Source: Calditrichota bacterium
Lineage (GTDB): Bacteria; Zhuqueibacterota; Zhuqueibacteria; Zhuqueibacterales; Geothermadaptataceae
Direction: 5' to 3'
Length of the DNA stretch: 64,000 nucleotides
NCBI GenBank assembly: GCA_008501765.1
Contig: QQUE01000015.1
Span: forward strand, 248,001-312,000
In this document: one piece after another, positions 27,015 to 35,666 of the stretch
Layout: each line of letters starts with the position of its first letter
Numbering within the stretch: the first letter of the stretch is position 1
Notes under the pieces: model-generated
The model's database searches: none
What the model saw: only the letters and a program-made list of their open reading frames with translations
Told to the model about the DNA's origin: nothing
Program-made: the position numbers and the translations under genes

Positions 27015-28643
27015 TCAGTTTTCATTGGGATTTTGAATCCGCGCCTGCTCCCACCGATAAATTTCCGCCGTACTGTCTGCCGTTGTCATGGATTTGCTGA
27101 TTGCAACATTCATCCCGTTTGTATAAAGCAATTGCAAAAGAGTATTTTCATTTAGCATCGAATTTTCGAGGACAATCCAGCCGGTTTTGTGTTGTGAAAT
27201 TATCTGTTTAAAATCTTTTGGGGATTGAATTTCAGCATCCACCCAATTTTTCGAAGAGTCATTTGCAACAGTGACCGAGAACTTATCCGATCTTAAGGTA
27301 TAATAGTGCCCGTCCAAACCGTAGTATTGCACAAGTCTGGGATTCGTCGAAATTACCGGCTCCCCTTCATTTTGATTTTGCTTGAGGTAATTTCCCACTT
27401 CTTTCCATTCGATGAGCGGAACGCTGCCGTAAAGCAAGTTCGAATTATTCGAATAATTCCAGGCATCACTAAACCAGGGCGAGATATACACAACAATGGC
27501 CAGAAAAATGCCCATAATGAGGCGTTGCGGTGTGATGTGCAGCCTTTTTTCGAGATTCACATTAATTAGTTGCACATCCAATTGCCGACGAATATAATAG
27601 GCAAATTCGAAAACGCCGTACGTCGCTAGCAATACGAATAACGGAAAAATAAAAAAATAATCCACACCGACCGTGTCCGATTGTGCCAGGATCAAAAAGC
27701 TTAAAAATACAGCCAGGGTATAAAACCCGGCTTTATGCATGTTAACAATGGAAAAAACCGCACCAATTAACGCAAAAGTAGCCAACGTCCAGTTTGCGGG
27801 ATTCAGCAAAATGATATCAACTTCGGAACCATGCCCCATCACGTTTTGCAAAGACCAGTTTGGTGCAGGGATAAAAAACGTCGAATTGTTCACCCAGAGA
27901 ATGACAGCCACAGTGGTTAAAATAACCACCAAAATGCCATATTTTAATCGTAACGCAGCCCTGGGCGTGGAATGAAAATATTGCAATAAAAAGAGGACAG
28001 CACAATATCCGGTTAATCCATAAAAAAGCACCGCACCCTGTGGAAAAATAGTGCTCGCCGACCACGAGGTAAGCAATGCCACAGAAAGCCAAAAAAGGTC
28101 GATATTCCAAAGCGCCCAAATTTTGCGAATTTTAAAGCTTCCGATAATAAAACTCGTATGTTTTTCCCGCGTGCCTTCGATGCCTTCAAAAAAAGCGTAA
28201 AATGAAAATATCAGCAGGAAAAAATAGATATTATGAATAGTTGCGATCCGGGAAAAATCGATGAGCAACGGGTGAAACGCTGTTATAAATGCAGCGATTA
28301 TTCCGGCGTTGCCTTTGCCAACAAATCGCCAGCCGACAAAAAACATCATCACAATGAGCAAGGTGCCCCAAATGATGCTTACGGAACGTGCAGCGAGTTC
28401 ACTCTCCCCAAATGCGGTGAAACAATAGTGTATCACCCTGGAAAATAACAAGGATTGCTCTGAATCATTCGCGGAAAAAATCGGGGTTGCGCCCAGATAA
28501 ATCTGGTGGGCGTTAAATACCTCATTAATTTCAATAGATGTATAACTTGTTTTATCAAGATTGACAATCCGGAGATAAATTCCGGAAAATAAAATACAAA
28601 CAAGGCCCACCCATAACCACAACGTTTTTCTATGTCGCATCAT
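27015..28643 (-). CDS. GT39/ArnT-like membrane protein with altered catalytic motif
   Basis: A 542-residue multi-helix protein of the same GT-C superfamily as 18481 and 20181. It has the same layout: one helix, a first loop, a run of helices and a soluble C-terminal domain of about 120 residues. In the first loop, where relatives carry Asp-Glu, this protein reads N40-E41 (SIEINEVFNAH). The Asp is the expected catalytic residue, so activity is doubtful or altered. Start ATG at 28643 with a second in-frame ATG next to it. It precedes a DUF1972 GT4 and follows three GT2 genes. Confidence 0.75.
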   Translation of the reverse strand: MMRHRKTLWLWVGLVCILFSGIYLRIVNLDKTSYTSIEINEVFNAHQIYLGATPIFSANDSEQSLLFSRVIHYCFTAFGESELAARSVSIIWGTLLIVMMFFVGWRFVGKGNAGIIAAFITAFHPLLIDFSRIATIHNIYFFLLIFSFYAFFEGIEGTREKHTSFIIGSFKIRKIWALWNIDLFWLSVALLTSWSASTIFPQGAVLFYGLTGYCAVLFLLQYFHSTPRAALRLKYGILVVILTTVAVILWVNNSTFFIPAPNWSLQNVMGHGSEVDIILLNPANWTLATFALIGAVFSIVNMHKAGFYTLAVFLSFLILAQSDTVGVDYFFIFPLFVLLATYGVFEFAYYIRRQLDVQLINVNLEKRLHITPQRLIMGIFLAIVVYISPWFSDAWNYSNNSNLLYGSVPLIEWKEVGNYLKQNQNEGEPVISTNPRLVQYYGLDGHYYTLRSDKFSVTVANDSSKNWVDAEIQSPKDFKQIISQHKTGWIVLENSMLNENTLLQLLYTNGMNVAISKSMTTADSTAEIYRWEQARIQNPNEN

Positions 28644-28756
28644 TATCGATTAACCTGGATATTCCTTGTGGGAGTTATTGATTGTAAACTTCAAACTTTT
28701 TGTTGGAATTTATACCTCGTCCAATCCGGACGTGCAGCTGGAAATCGGGGGATACG

Positions 28757-29719
28757 TTATTTTTTTTCTTTATCATGAACATACAATTCAATTTTCTTAA
28801 CCCGATACAACGTGTCTTCCGTCAGTCGTCGATGCCCTGAGATCAAATCAGCGATCACACCCAACACACCAAATTGTATTCCCAACATCAATAAAACAGC
28901 GCTCAAAATCAACGATTGAATATGCCCGGCGCCGCCATCGACCCAAAAATAGAAATACAAAAACCGCAGAGATATCACCGTACCACTGAGAAAGAGAAAA
29001 CTGGCAATGGTTAAAAAAACTTTTAGCGGCTCATACATGATGTAGATGCGTAAAATTGTCCCGATACTGCGCTTCAAATAGAGCGGAATTGAAGTAAACA
29101 ACCGGGAATCCCGCAGTTTATTATTGGTTTCCACAGGGACGGAAGTGGTGGCAATATTTTTTTTGCCCGCCTGAATTATCGTTTCCATGGTATAGGTAAA
29201 CTTGGTAATCACATTCATGTGCAAAGCGGCTTCCCGGCTGTAGGCACGAAATCCACTTGCAGCGTCGGGAATGTTTGTATCCGAAAGATTGCGCACAACC
29301 CAGGATCCCATCTTTTGCAATTTCTTTTTGACGAAGGAAAAATGACCGATCTTTTGCACCTGCCGATCCCCAATCACCATGTGTGCTTCTCGTTTTAGAA
29401 TGGGTCGAATGAGGTCAGCAATATATTTGCCCTGATACTGGTTATCGCCATCTGTGTTGACAATGATATCAGCGCCTTGCTTCAGACAGGCGTCAAGTCC
29501 GGCGGAAAATGCCTCAGCAAGGCCTTTGTTATTGCGCAAACGCACAATATGATTTACGCCTAATTCACGGGCAACTTTGATCGTGCGATCTGTGCTACCG
29601 TCATCGATAATCAATGTTTCGATGACATCGACGCCCGGAATTGATTTCGGCAAATCAGCCAGTGTTATGGGGAGCGTTTCTTCCTCATTCAAACACGGCA
29701 TTTGAATAATCAGCTTCAC
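28757..29719 (-). CDS. GT2 polyprenyl-phosphate glycosyltransferase (DPM1/GtrB-like)
   Basis: A 320-residue enzyme with a GT-A domain (about 1-220) followed by two C-terminal transmembrane helices. The metal/nucleotide motifs are intact: IIDDGSTD (38-44) and D90-G-D92. The start is GTG at 29719, overlapping the preceding stop (GTGA), so it is translated by coupling. Enzymes of this type make undecaprenyl-phosphate sugars, the donors for GT-C enzymes such as those at 18481-21860. First of three consecutive GT2 genes counted from the left. Confidence 0.87.
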   Translation of the reverse strand: MKLIIQMPCLNEEETLPITLADLPKSIPGVDVIETLIIDDGSTDRTIKVARELGVNHIVRLRNNKGLAEAFSAGLDACLKQGADIIVNTDGDNQYQGKYIADLIRPILKREAHMVIGDRQVQKIGHFSFVKKKLQKMGSWVVRNLSDTNIPDAASGFRAYSREAALHMNVITKFTYTMETIIQAGKKNIATTSVPVETNNKLRDSRLFTSIPLYLKRSIGTILRIYIMYEPLKVFLTIASFLFLSGTVISLRFLYFYFWVDGGAGHIQSLILSAVLLMLGIQFGVLGVIADLISGHRRLTEDTLYRVKKIELYVHDKEKK

Positions 29720-30807
29720 TCACCTACCACCATCTCGATATTGTATTCTTTTATTTCACGCGCATGCGTATAAATTATCATTTCACCAATTAATCCGATG
29801 GAGATCATTTGCAGCCCAATGATCAACAGTAGTGCGCCGAGGAGAAGTAACGGTCGTCCCGCGATGCCGCCAAATCCCAAAATGCGGTATAAAAACAAAT
29901 AGATATTTAAAGCGAGACCAGCCACTGTAAAACTCATGCCGAAAAAACCGAGAAAGTGCAGCGGCCGCTTCGAGTAGCGTGTCAGAAAAACGACTGAAAT
30001 TATATCGAGAACACGCTGAAAATATTCGTTCGGATATTTCGACTGCCGGAATTTGCCAGGCATTTGTTCGATTTTTTCCTCAACGACTTTATAGCCTTTT
30101 CGCGACGCTAAAATGGGGAGAAAAATATTAAGGTTGCCGTAAAAGGTAATTTTCTCAAGCATGCTTTTCCGGGTAACAAAAACACTGGAATTGATATCGT
30201 GTAATTTGAGCTTACCGATTTTATGCACCAGCGCGTTAAATAAGCCGGATATCTTTTGATTCATTTCAGAATCTTTTCGCGGCCAGCGCCAGCCAACAAC
30301 CAGATCGTTACCTTCGTCGAGACGGGCTAGCAATGCCCCCATTTTCGTCATATCAACCCGGACGCGAGCCGCTGAATAGACAATTTTCTCACCTTTGGCA
30401 TGTTTTAATCCAGCATCAAAACAACTGGCCTCACCAAAAGTATTGCGCATGCGCAGCAGTTTCACTTTTTTATCTTTTTGCGCGATCTCATCGAGCCGTT
30501 TCCAGGTGCCGTCACTGCTGGCATCATCGACAAAAAGTATTTCGAATTTTGCTTTATTTTTTTCCATACTTTTGAGGATATCTGCATATAAATCATCCAC
30601 ATAGGTATCCATGTCGAGTATCGGGATAATAAAGGAGATTTCCGGCAACACCTTCGTGCTCTGATTTTTGTTTTTTGAAGCTGCGGTCTTTGTTTTTGCA
30701 CCTGAATTGCGGGTTGATTTTCGAGGCGTTTTTACTTTTGTCGTTTTTTCTTCTTTCTGCACAACGATCACATCCGCATTTTCTACTGTTGTTACTTTTT
30801 CAGCCAT
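29716..30807 (-). CDS. GT2-like protein lacking DxD, with Lys-rich N-terminal extension
   Basis: A 363-residue relative of the flanking GT2 enzymes. Residues 1-52 are a Lys/Thr-rich, low-complexity extension without a membrane helix. The GT-A domain keeps the first nucleotide motif (VDDASSDG, 93-100), but where the DxD motif should be (about 144-152) it reads YSAARVRVD. Two C-terminal transmembrane helices follow (about 275-345). Loss of DxD suggests a non-catalytic partner or a metal-independent mechanism. The ATG at 30807 has an AGGG upstream. The stop overlaps the next GT2 start by 4 bp, so the two products are made together. Confidence 0.78.
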   Translation of the reverse strand: MAEKVTTVENADVIVVQKEEKTTKVKTPRKSTRNSGAKTKTAASKNKNQSTKVLPEISFIIPILDMDTYVDDLYADILKSMEKNKAKFEILFVDDASSDGTWKRLDEIAQKDKKVKLLRMRNTFGEASCFDAGLKHAKGEKIVYSAARVRVDMTKMGALLARLDEGNDLVVGWRWPRKDSEMNQKISGLFNALVHKIGKLKLHDINSSVFVTRKSMLEKITFYGNLNIFLPILASRKGYKVVEEKIEQMPGKFRQSKYPNEYFQRVLDIISVVFLTRYSKRPLHFLGFFGMSFTVAGLALNIYLFLYRILGFGGIAGRPLLLLGALLLIIGLQMISIGLIGEMIIYTHAREIKEYNIEMVVGE

Positions 30808-30880
30808 GTTAAAAACCCTGGAATTTATTTATTCAAAAAATATGTTCATTCACTATTAAAAATGTGTTCGAGAGACCGCC

Positions 30881-31837
30881 TCAGTACTGCGTCACGTCGA
30901 ACATTCGTTCGTCCCTTTTTTCGCCGGTGCGCACTACTGTTTCTGCTATCAATCCAAAAAACAGAAAATTGGCACCCGCTGCCAACATCAGTAAAATCAA
31001 TGATGCCTGAATATTCATTTCGTCAGGGGATAACGTTTTGGTTATCCAGGCGACGAAAAAACCCAGCAGCGACAAAAAACCAATTCCATTAAAAATAAGT
31101 GTCAGCGCGCCAAAAAAATGCACCGGATTGGTTAAATGTTTCAACAGAAGATTGAGTGTTGTTAAATCCATAATCACTCTGAAAGTCCGGGTAATATTGT
31201 ACTTTGACTCGCCAAATTGCCGTTCGTGGTGGTCGACAACCATTTCCGTGATCCGTGCACCCTCAATTCGGCCCAACGCCGGAATAAACCGGTGGAACTC
31301 GCCATACAACCGTATGTTTTTCACCAGATCTTTGCGATAGGCTTTGAGCGAGCATCCCGTATCATGCAGGCTCACCCGCGTTGTCCGGCGCACCAGATAA
31401 TTGGCTATTTTACTGGGTATTTTGCGGATGATCAGCTTGTCTTTGCGGTTTTTCCGCCAGCCGCTGACGACATCAAATCCCTCGTGTAGTTTTTCAACCA
31501 CAACCGGAATATCCTTGGGATCATTTTGTAAATCACCATCCATTGTCACGATAACTTCACCCGTAGCATACTCAAATCCAGCGGCCATCGCTGCCGACTG
31601 ACCGTAATTTCCGAGAAATTTGATCACCTTTAAGTGGGGATCATTTTCAGCAAGGTTTTTTAAAATTTCGAATGTTCGATCCGTACTGCCGTCATCGACG
31701 ATGATAATTTCGTATTCACGATCCCACGCGTCCATTGCCAGATGAATTTTTTCGTGGAGAATTGGGGCGTTCTCCTCTTCATTCATCATGGGAACGACTA
31801 CAGAGACATCTATTTTTTTTGATTTCGCTTTTGCCAT
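30881..31837 (-). CDS. GT2 polyprenyl-phosphate glycosyltransferase (ArnC/GtrB-like)
   Basis: A 318-residue protein with all GT-A landmarks: VVPMMNEEE at the start, IIVDDGSTD (45-53), NYGQ, and D100-G-D102 in the VTMDGDLQNDP motif, which is almost canonical for ArnC/GtrB/DPM enzymes. Two transmembrane helices occupy about 235-295. It transfers a sugar from a nucleotide donor to undecaprenyl phosphate. It lies 73 bp upstream of the DxD-less GT2, and a palindromic element (31877-32020) sits directly in front of it, within its likely promoter region. Confidence 0.9.
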   Translation of the reverse strand: MAKAKSKKIDVSVVVPMMNEEENAPILHEKIHLAMDAWDREYEIIIVDDGSTDRTFEILKNLAENDPHLKVIKFLGNYGQSAAMAAGFEYATGEVIVTMDGDLQNDPKDIPVVVEKLHEGFDVVSGWRKNRKDKLIIRKIPSKIANYLVRRTTRVSLHDTGCSLKAYRKDLVKNIRLYGEFHRFIPALGRIEGARITEMVVDHHERQFGESKYNITRTFRVIMDLTTLNLLLKHLTNPVHFFGALTLIFNGIGFLSLLGFFVAWITKTLSPDEMNIQASLILLMLAAGANFLFFGLIAETVVRTGEKRDERMFDVTQY

Positions 31838-31876
31838 AAAAATGAGCTCATTCTTTCGTAGTACGAGTTACTATTT

Positions 31877-32020
31877 AGTGTCCATCCGGAAATGCCTGAG
31901 TCGGCATCATTCCGTCATGCTTTTAGACGGAATCCATCATTTTTTGGCTTCAGCTGGCTATGGATTCCCGATAAAAACATTCGGGAATGACGAAAAATGA
32001 AGCGTTTCCGGATGGACACT
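31877..32020. repeat. 144-bp MITE-like element with 16-bp terminal inverted repeats
   Basis: The perfect terminal inverted repeats are AGTGTCCATCCGGAAA (31877-31892) and its complement (32005-32020). Inside are two further hairpins, ATTCCGTC...GACGGAAT and ATTCCCGA...TTCGGGAAT, plus GGATTCC motifs. ATTT occurs on both outer edges (31873-31876 and 32021-32024) and could be a target duplication. There is no transposase. A non-autonomous mobile palindrome is the likeliest identity. Confidence 0.7.
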
Positions 32021-32103
32021 ATTTAACTAATCCTGCTACTATCGGTTTCGTCCCGGTTGGGCGAATTAACGACATAAGTAACAGAAAAACAGTATTTACA
32101 ATA

Positions 32104-32667
32104 TCAGGTTACATTTTGCGTTTTTTTCTTTCTTCGCTTGAGAAAAAAAGAAAGAGCAGCAACCGGCAGCATGATAAAAAATTCTTTTAAAGCACCAATA
32201 AAATTAGGTAACGATAAAACTGATGCGATAAAAGTATTGGAATCTGAAGATTTATGCACCGAGTCAAACAATGGCCACGGCGACAGGTAAAATGTTGAAC
32301 TCAACGGCCAGATTGCCATCACACCCAGCGGTGGCCGTGTATCATCATTGAAAAAATCGAGAATTATATGCGAATAATAAAGCAAAAAAAAGATAATAAA
32401 GTATTGTTTAAACTGACCATAACGACGAGCGAAAAAAGCGGCGAGAAGTCCTGCCACCAGAATTGCTGCTCCGAGTGTGTGACTCCACAGCGTGTGGTAC
32501 AAATTCGGATTGCCCTGAAACCAGCCCGGGAGAAAATCCGCATCCGGCAAACAGGCGATGAACGCAAAAAACAACAGCGTCAATCCTCTATTTTCAAAAA
32601 ATTTGATTTCTTCGCCCCAAATGTAAAGACTTAAACCGGCCATGCCGTGTGCGATGGGTAATGGCAT
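32104..32667 (-). CDS. YdjM-like membrane-bound metal-dependent hydrolase (DUF457)
   Basis: A 187-residue membrane protein from the ATG at 32667, which shares one base with the preceding stop (TAATG) and has GGGGA upstream. A longer in-frame start at 32760 would lie inside the FemAB-like gene and is unlikely. N-terminal PLPIAHGMAG with a conserved His, then CLPDADFLPG, YHTLWSHTL and HIILDFF give the His/Asp pattern of the YdjM/LexA-regulated hydrolase family within four or five helices. The substrate is unknown for the family. It is the last gene of a tight five-gene cassette. Confidence 0.78.
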   Translation of the reverse strand: MPLPIAHGMAGLSLYIWGEEIKFFENRGLTLLFFAFIACLPDADFLPGWFQGNPNLYHTLWSHTLGAAILVAGLLAAFFARRYGQFKQYFIIFFLLYYSHIILDFFNDDTRPPLGVMAIWPLSSTFYLSPWPLFDSVHKSSDSNTFIASVLSLPNFIGALKEFFIMLPVAALSFFLKRRKKKTQNVT

Positions 32668-33800
32668 TATTCGTCCCCGAACCTGATTTTGCGGTATTTG
32701 CTGTAAATATTCTGCAATCCTTTGCTGTTGGTTGCGGCGAGGTATAAATATTCCAGCCACCCTGTAAATCCCATTACTTTGTGATTCATAAAAATTTTAA
32801 TATGATAATTGCGTTTCTCTTCACCCTTCCAGCGATATTTATAGGGCTCATCGCCGCGGGAAAGATCAAATTCGGCTATTCCGCGCCCAATCGAATTCTC
32901 GATAGCATGGCCGAGCACAATATTCCCAACACTCAAATTATGCCATTGCGGCGAATGCGCATAGACATCGGCATATATTTTATTATTGCGTTCGTAGCCC
33001 GAAATTCCGGCAACGGGTTTATCGTCGGCGTACAAAAGCCACAATCGGTAGTCACCGCGATGTGCTAATTTCTCACAAGCGGTCTGTTCAAATCTGGCAA
33101 AATCGCTCTCACTGTATCGCGTCGCGCCTTTTTCATCTTCCCAGCGCTCGTTGTAAATCTGCACCAAATCTTTGTATGCCTCGGTGATATCCTTGCCATT
33201 TGTAAATTCTTCCAGGCGGGTTTCGTGCCGTTTGGCGATATAACGGCGGTCATATCCCACATCTTTTCGTGTGCGCTTTCCGAGCCTGGCGAGAAAGCTG
33301 TCCCATTCACCGGGCAACGGTAAAGTGACGCAAATCCGGCTGCTCTCCATCGCATAGACTGGAAAATATTCACCAATATATTTGGTCAGAAAAGGAATAT
33401 TTTTTGAAGTATCGGGAATATCCTTGAGTTCGATAAATGAAAATGCACGGGATTTTTCACTGAGAAAATGGAACAGTTTAGAGAAAAAACAGGACTCTTC
33501 GCCCTCCTCTATAATAAAATCGAGATAGTCGGTGCGCTTCACTCCAATAAAAGACAGGTGTTTGATGGGAACTCCGTAAAACTTGCTGCGAATAAAAAAT
33601 GGTGCAAATCCAACGGCCTTTCCATCCTCTTTTTCAACGCGAAGAATATAAAGCTGGCCATCTCCGAGATATTGCCACCACGTGCTCAACCACTCAAAAC
33701 TCTGAAACGGTGTGTGATTTGTGCTGGCCTCAAAAACGGTATTCCAGTCTGCCTTTTGGGCTTTCCAATCGGCTAAATTTTGAATTAATTGTACTGACAT
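32667..33800 (-). CDS. FemAB-like GNAT acyl/aminoacyltransferase (Acetyltransf_6)
   Basis: A 377-residue soluble protein with the double-GNAT layout of the BioF2-like/FemAB/CelD group: HTPFQSFEWLSTWW near residues 29-42, an Arg/Lys-rich LGKRTRKDVGYDRR region near the middle, and GISGYERNNKIYADVYAHSP...VLGHAIENSIGRGIAEFDLSRGDEPYKYRWK in the second half. Relatives transfer acyl or aminoacyl groups. FemAB proteins of this type recur in exopolysaccharide loci associated with XrtA/PEP-CTERM systems. It lies 55 bp after proC and its stop overlaps the next start. The group transferred is not deducible. Confidence 0.82.
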   Translation of the reverse strand: MSVQLIQNLADWKAQKADWNTVFEASTNHTPFQSFEWLSTWWQYLGDGQLYILRVEKEDGKAVGFAPFFIRSKFYGVPIKHLSFIGVKRTDYLDFIIEEGEESCFFSKLFHFLSEKSRAFSFIELKDIPDTSKNIPFLTKYIGEYFPVYAMESSRICVTLPLPGEWDSFLARLGKRTRKDVGYDRRYIAKRHETRLEEFTNGKDITEAYKDLVQIYNERWEDEKGATRYSESDFARFEQTACEKLAHRGDYRLWLLYADDKPVAGISGYERNNKIYADVYAHSPQWHNLSVGNIVLGHAIENSIGRGIAEFDLSRGDEPYKYRWKGEEKRNYHIKIFMNHKVMGFTGWLEYLYLAATNSKGLQNIYSKYRKIRFGDE

Positions 33801-33855
33801 TGTCGAACTCTATTTTTTATTTTCTCCCGGAAAATCAGGAGATTCATTTTTGATT

Positions 33856-34677
33856 TTAATCGTTAATCAGGCATTTCGCCCGTTTCGCGGCTTCAACAAT
33901 GGCTTTAATAAGTGTAACGCGAACACCGCCTTCTTCCAGTTTTAGAATCCCATCGATTGTGCAGCCTGCCGGCGTTGTCACGTTGTCTTTTAAAACAGCC
34001 GGGTGTTCTTTGGTATCGATAACCATTTTTGCGGCCCCGAGACAAGTTTGGGCAGCGAGTTCTGTGGCGACATCACGGGGTAACCCTGCCTTTACGCCGC
34101 CCTCAGCTAAAGACTCGATAATGATGTAAATGAAAGCCGGTCCGCTGGCGCTCAATCCAGTCACAGAATCAAAATAATTTTCATCGAGCACAATTGTCCG
34201 CCCGATGAGGTTGAAAATATTTTCCGTGAGTTTTAGATGGCGTTTTTCGGAAAACTTGCCACCGCAAATCGCAGTCATTCCCGCCCCGACGAGGCTCGGT
34301 GTATTGGGCATCGCCCGCACAACCGGCACATTATTTATCAATTTCTGTTCGATGAAGGGCGTTGTAACACTGGCGATAATAGAAATGACAATTTGATTGG
34401 GTTTCAAAGCGCGGCGCAGCTCGGCGAGAACACCTTCAGTTGCCTGCGGCTTGACACAGAGCAAAACCACATCGGCCTTTTCAACAGCTTCTATATTATT
34501 TAGAGTCGTCGAAATATCTAAGCGTTCACGCAATCGTGAAAGTTGCTTTTCATGCAACGCGGTAGCGATAATTTGCTCCGTTTTGACTTCACCTGAATCC
34601 AGAATACCTTTAATCAGGGTTTCCCCCATTTTCCCGGCTCCGATGAATGCAAATGATTTAGAATTTAGCTCCGGCAT
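33856..34677 (-). CDS. proC: pyrroline-5-carboxylate reductase
   Basis: A 273-residue enzyme catalysing the last step of proline biosynthesis (P5C + NAD(P)H to proline). The dinucleotide fold has G13-x-G15-x-x-G18 in FIGAGKMG. The C-terminal dimerisation/active-site region shows GLSASGPAFIY, the GLP...QT...GAAKMV helix and TTPAGCTIDGI, all family signatures. Length is normal. It is a housekeeping gene in an unexpected place: 15 bp after a UPF0104 membrane protein and followed by a FemAB-like gene. It may supply proline locally or merely hitch-hike in the operon. Confidence 0.95.
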   Translation of the reverse strand: MPELNSKSFAFIGAGKMGETLIKGILDSGEVKTEQIIATALHEKQLSRLRERLDISTTLNNIEAVEKADVVLLCVKPQATEGVLAELRRALKPNQIVISIIASVTTPFIEQKLINNVPVVRAMPNTPSLVGAGMTAICGGKFSEKRHLKLTENIFNLIGRTIVLDENYFDSVTGLSASGPAFIYIIIESLAEGGVKAGLPRDVATELAAQTCLGAAKMVIDTKEHPAVLKDNVTTPAGCTIDGILKLEEGGVRVTLIKAIVEAAKRAKCLIND

Positions 34678-34692
34678 TCTGATCCTTCCTGT

Positions 34693-35664
34693 TCAATTAA
34701 TTCCTGTAACGGCCTGTCCATTATTTCTGCGGGAAATTTGAATACCAGAAGCCCAGTAAACCACACCGCCCATGAGCGCCATTCCAACCCATTGGGCGAA
34801 GACAAGCAGCGATAATGAAAACGCCTGCGGTTCACTCACTCCGAGAGGGAGCAAAAAAAAGACGAATGCGCCTTCCCGCACCCCAATTCCTGCCACCGAT
34901 AACGGTAAAATGGTAATTGTTGTAATTAGCGGGATAATAATAAAATAGTGATATGCGGCGATTCCCAGCCCGAGACTTAAGCCAACCAGATAAATTATCA
35001 AAATTCCGACAACTTGAAAGAACAACGATAAAAGTAACAATTTTATCATAGCTCGTTTTTCATGGCGCAATTCTTTGGTCCCCTCCTGAAAACCGGCCAG
35101 CTTATTGAAAAATTTTCCCAGTTTGAAGCGGGAAAACAGCGGTGCAAATATTTTCAAAAGCCGGGGATGCAGCAGCAGCCAAATGCCAAAACAAAATGCC
35201 ATTGTCATTAGCAGTACGACCCAAAACAAGCGTGCGTTTCCAGTTTTTTGTGCCACTGGGATCGCGACTACCAGTGCGATTGCGAAATTAATGACAAAGC
35301 CAACGACACGCGTCACGAACATCGAGCTCATGGCATCAACGCCATTTTTCAGGTGTTTTTTCAGGCTGTAAGCCCGAACGATATCCATGCCAATGCTTGT
35401 TGGCATGAATGTTCCGAAGAAGGCACCAATCCAGTGAACCTGCACTATTCGGCTAAACGGAATTCGATTTGCCTGCGCCTGTAAAACAACTTGCCAGCAA
35501 TACGCGATTATCACTTGTTGAAACAAAAACAGCAGTGATGAAAAGATGTACAGCGGATAATTGACTTCCCGGAAAGCTTTTCCAAGCTCGCCAATATCAA
35601 CTTTCCAGTAAAGTAGGGCGCTGATGAGGCTAACGCTGATCAGGCCTTTAAATAAAAACTTCAT
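34693..35664 (-). CDS. UPF0104 / lysylphosphatidylglycerol synthase TM-region family protein
   Basis: A 323-residue protein of about eight hydrophobic helices. It contains RIVQVHWIGAFFGTFMPTSIGMDIVRAYSL, the family's GxFFNxxLPGxxGGDxxR-like core, and PLSVAGIGVREGAFVFFL, the LPxS.GGxGxREG motif. This fold is the N-terminal flippase half of MprF, without the aminoacyl-transferase half. It starts 2 bp after the stop of the AsnB-like gene and is followed 15 bp later by proC. A role in moving a modified lipid or lipid-linked sugar across the membrane is inference. Confidence 0.82.
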   Translation of the reverse strand: MKFLFKGLISVSLISALLYWKVDIGELGKAFREVNYPLYIFSSLLFLFQQVIIAYCWQVVLQAQANRIPFSRIVQVHWIGAFFGTFMPTSIGMDIVRAYSLKKHLKNGVDAMSSMFVTRVVGFVINFAIALVVAIPVAQKTGNARLFWVVLLMTMAFCFGIWLLLHPRLLKIFAPLFSRFKLGKFFNKLAGFQEGTKELRHEKRAMIKLLLLSLFFQVVGILIIYLVGLSLGLGIAAYHYFIIIPLITTITILPLSVAGIGVREGAFVFFLLPLGVSEPQAFSLSLLVFAQWVGMALMGGVVYWASGIQISRRNNGQAVTGIN

Positions 35665-35666
35665 GA

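Noticed and set aside
32668-32760. Longer N-terminus for the YdjM-like protein
   Set aside because: Would overlap the FemAB-like gene by about 90 bp; the TAATG junction with GGGGA upstream gives a better start at 32667.
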